Source: a virus | IMG/VR virus record: IMGVR_UViG_3300035698_009183 | Span: 1-23,647 of that record | DNA: 23,647 nt | Reading direction: 5' to 3' (one strand) | Shown here: positions 22,723-23,647 of the stretch, in pieces | Position numbering within the stretch: position 1 is the stretch's first letter | Layout: each line of letters starts with the position of its first letter | The notes under the pieces: model-generated | Told to the model about the DNA's origin: nothing | What the model saw: the letters and a program-made list of their open reading frames with translations, nothing else | Database searches by the model: none | Made by a program: the position numbers and the translations under genes

Positions 22723-23066
22723 TATGGGTTAGATAACAGAGCGTTCTTAAGTTCATTTACGCTCATAATTCTACTTTCATTTATTGTTGATACTTTTACG
22801 TCTACGTTTTCTATTTCTTGTGGATTAACAGCGACAATTGCTAGTATAGTTCCTGGAACTCCTTGCTCAAAGAACTTAGCTGCTCCCCTAAATCCATCTG
22901 GGAACAACTCGTAGTGCCATAGATAGAATCCGTTGCCAAGTTCTGTAAATCCAAGACTTATCGCACCTGTTGCATCGGTTCCATCCGATGATACTAATTG
23001 AGCATTAAGTGTTTTACCTGCATCGCAGGAAGCCAGTCCAACGCTGATATCCATTACATAACTCAT
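22722..23066 (-). CDS. Virion-associated beta-rich protein (114 aa)
   Basis: First gene of the minus-strand operon. The sequence (DISVGLASCDAGKTLNAQLVSSDGTDATGAISLGFTELGNGFYLWHYELFPDGFRGAAKF) resembles small phage tail/baseplate proteins with an immunoglobulin-like strand pattern in which a Gly/Tyr/Leu-rich edge precedes FRGAAKF. The C-terminal helix (VSTINESRIMSVNELKNALLSNP) may contact the next product. ATG 23066 sits two bases after a TATAAT box; ATG 23054 (MDISVG) is an alternative start. The stop overlaps the next ATG as TAATG. Confidence 0.72.
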   Translation of the reverse strand: MSYVMDISVGLASCDAGKTLNAQLVSSDGTDATGAISLGFTELGNGFYLWHYELFPDGFRGAAKFFEQGVPGTILAIVAVNPQEIENVDVKVSTINESRIMSVNELKNALLSNP

Positions 23067-23099
23067 GTATTATATTTCAATAAATAAATGTGAAATCCT
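23064..23099 (-). promoter_or_regulatory. Promoter-like element, copy D
   Basis: On the minus strand: AGGATTT (23099-23093), 18 bases, TATAAT (23074-23069), two bases, ATG. It heads the minus-strand virion operon and is arranged back-to-back with copy E, the two upstream boxes being four bases apart. Confidence 0.6.
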
Positions 23100-23103
23100 C
23101 TAT

Positions 23104-23138
23104 AGGAATTTAGATAGTTTAGGAGAACTATAATTATG
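23104..23138 (+). promoter_or_regulatory. Promoter-like element, copy E
   Basis: AGGAATT (23104-23110), 18 bases, TATAAT (23129-23134), one base, ATG. An AGGAGA ribosome site (23121-23126) lies inside the spacer. Together with copy D it fills the 69-base divergent gap. Confidence 0.5.
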
Positions 23139-23258
23139 TTAACCATTCGTATAATAGCGTTTTTGTTGTTTGGAAACATCGGTGGACTTATGCTCATTGG
23201 ATATTGCTGGGAAAAATTCAAATCGAAACTTGATCAAAGGAAATCTTTAATTAAATAG
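23136..23258 (+). CDS. Tiny membrane protein (40 aa)
   Basis: ATG with AGGAGA 9 bases upstream. The product (MLTIRIIAFLLFGNIGGLML, then IGYCWEKFKSKLDQRKSLIK) has one transmembrane helix at residues 5-23 and a basic C-terminal tail, predicting an inner-membrane peptide with the tail in the cytoplasm. It opens a plus-strand run of small genes. Function unknown. Confidence 0.65.
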   Translation: MLTIRIIAFLLFGNIGGLMLIGYCWEKFKSKLDQRKSLIK

Positions 23259-23268
23259 GAATGTTAAT

Positions 23269-23490
23269 ATGAAAGTTATAGAAACAAAAAAGTATGCTGA
23301 GAAAATACGTGGAGGTAAGTCAAGTGGGAAAGATGCTGACGAATTCCCAAAAGATCAACTACAAAAAGGGATAGACGTAGAGAAAGAACACACTAATGAT
23401 GAGGAATTAGCTGAAGAGATAGCTATGGATCATCTTGTCGAAATGCCAGACTATTATGACAAATTAGAAATAATGGAAAAAAACAAATGA
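23269..23490 (+). CDS. DUF5661-like small protein with N-terminal tag (73 aa)
   Basis: ATG follows AGGAATGTTAAT. The N-terminus MKVIETKKYAEKI is a copy of the shared tag (Tyr at 9), followed by a Gly/Ser/Lys linker. Residues 25-68 (DEFPKDQLQKGIDVEKEHT, then AEEIAMDHLVEMPDYYDKL) match the pattern of DUF5661: GI.VE.EHT....A..IA.DHL.E.PDYY. The conserved His, Glu and Asp could coordinate metal, but no activity is known to me. Its TGA overlaps the next ATG (ATGA). Confidence 0.72.
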   Translation: MKVIETKKYAEKIRGGKSSGKDADEFPKDQLQKGIDVEKEHTNDEELAEEIAMDHLVEMPDYYDKLEIMEKNK

Positions 23491-23647
23491 AAAAAATAAA
23501 AACACAACAATATTTCAAGTTGGTGAAAAAGGCACAAGGCAGACGAGAATGGTCAGACGTGCCTGAGATAATTATTGCAGAACTTGCTTTTAACCCAGCA
23601 GAAAACGGTTGGTTTGATATAACTAACAATAAGGAATTACCTGGCGT
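23487..23647 (+). CDS. Tagged hypothetical protein, 3' partial
   Basis: ATG overlaps the previous stop (ATGA) and the frame is open to the right edge (53 full codons). The N-terminus MKKIKTQQYFKLVKKAQG carries the shared tag with Tyr at 9. The visible remainder (REWSDVPEIIIAELAFNPAENGWFDI) is too short to identify. Confidence 0.65.
   Translation, partial: MKKIKTQQYFKLVKKAQGRREWSDVPEIIIAELAFNPAENGWFDITNNKELPG

Overview
The window is a 23.6 kb segment of an AT-rich tailed double-stranded DNA phage (Caudoviricetes) or prophage. It carries the head-morphogenesis module, a homing-endonuclease insertion, a run of small accessory genes and an inverted block of virion appendage genes. No host gene, integrase, tRNA, rRNA or CRISPR array is visible. 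TAA, TAG and TGA all end genes and no long gene contains an internal TGA, so the code is the ordinary bacterial one. The host cannot be named from the sequence. Gene style (short overlaps, AGGAG ribosome sites, several inteins, very long head proteins) fits a large environmental phage.

Layout: (1) 2-14235, plus strand, head genes. A 5'-truncated portal gene is interrupted by three inteins (the first cut by the window edge) and ends in a PD-(D/E)xK/DUF559-like nuclease domain. Three small genes follow. Then comes a 2337-codon prohead protease-scaffold fusion with a fourth intein beside the predicted catalytic serine, a candidate decoration protein and the major capsid protein, closed by a strong terminator. 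(2) 14236-16904, an AT-rich spacer and two back-to-back free-standing homing endonucleases (LAGLIDADG type, then Vsr type). (3) 16905-19446, short plus-strand transcription units of small proteins separated by terminators and by copies of a shared promoter-like element. (4) 19579-23066, minus strand: a block of virion surface/tail-appendage proteins, three of which share an N-terminal motif; one is split by an in-frame TGA. (5) 23136-23647, plus strand: more small genes, the last cut by the right edge.

How it works together: the portal, protease-scaffold, decoration protein and capsid protein would build and mature the procapsid. Both large head proteins must splice out inteins first, and two of the inteins sit in nuclease or protease active-site motifs. 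Six otherwise unrelated small proteins share an N-terminus with Tyr at position 9, several as MKxIxTxxY. This looks like a common sorting or packaging tag, possibly linked to the same prohead protease whose scaffold carries six VI[T/L]EKQ repeats that resemble cleavage sites. A composite element (AGGANTT, 18-19 nt, TATAA[T/G], ATG) sits at the start of five transcription units and is probably a phage promoter class.
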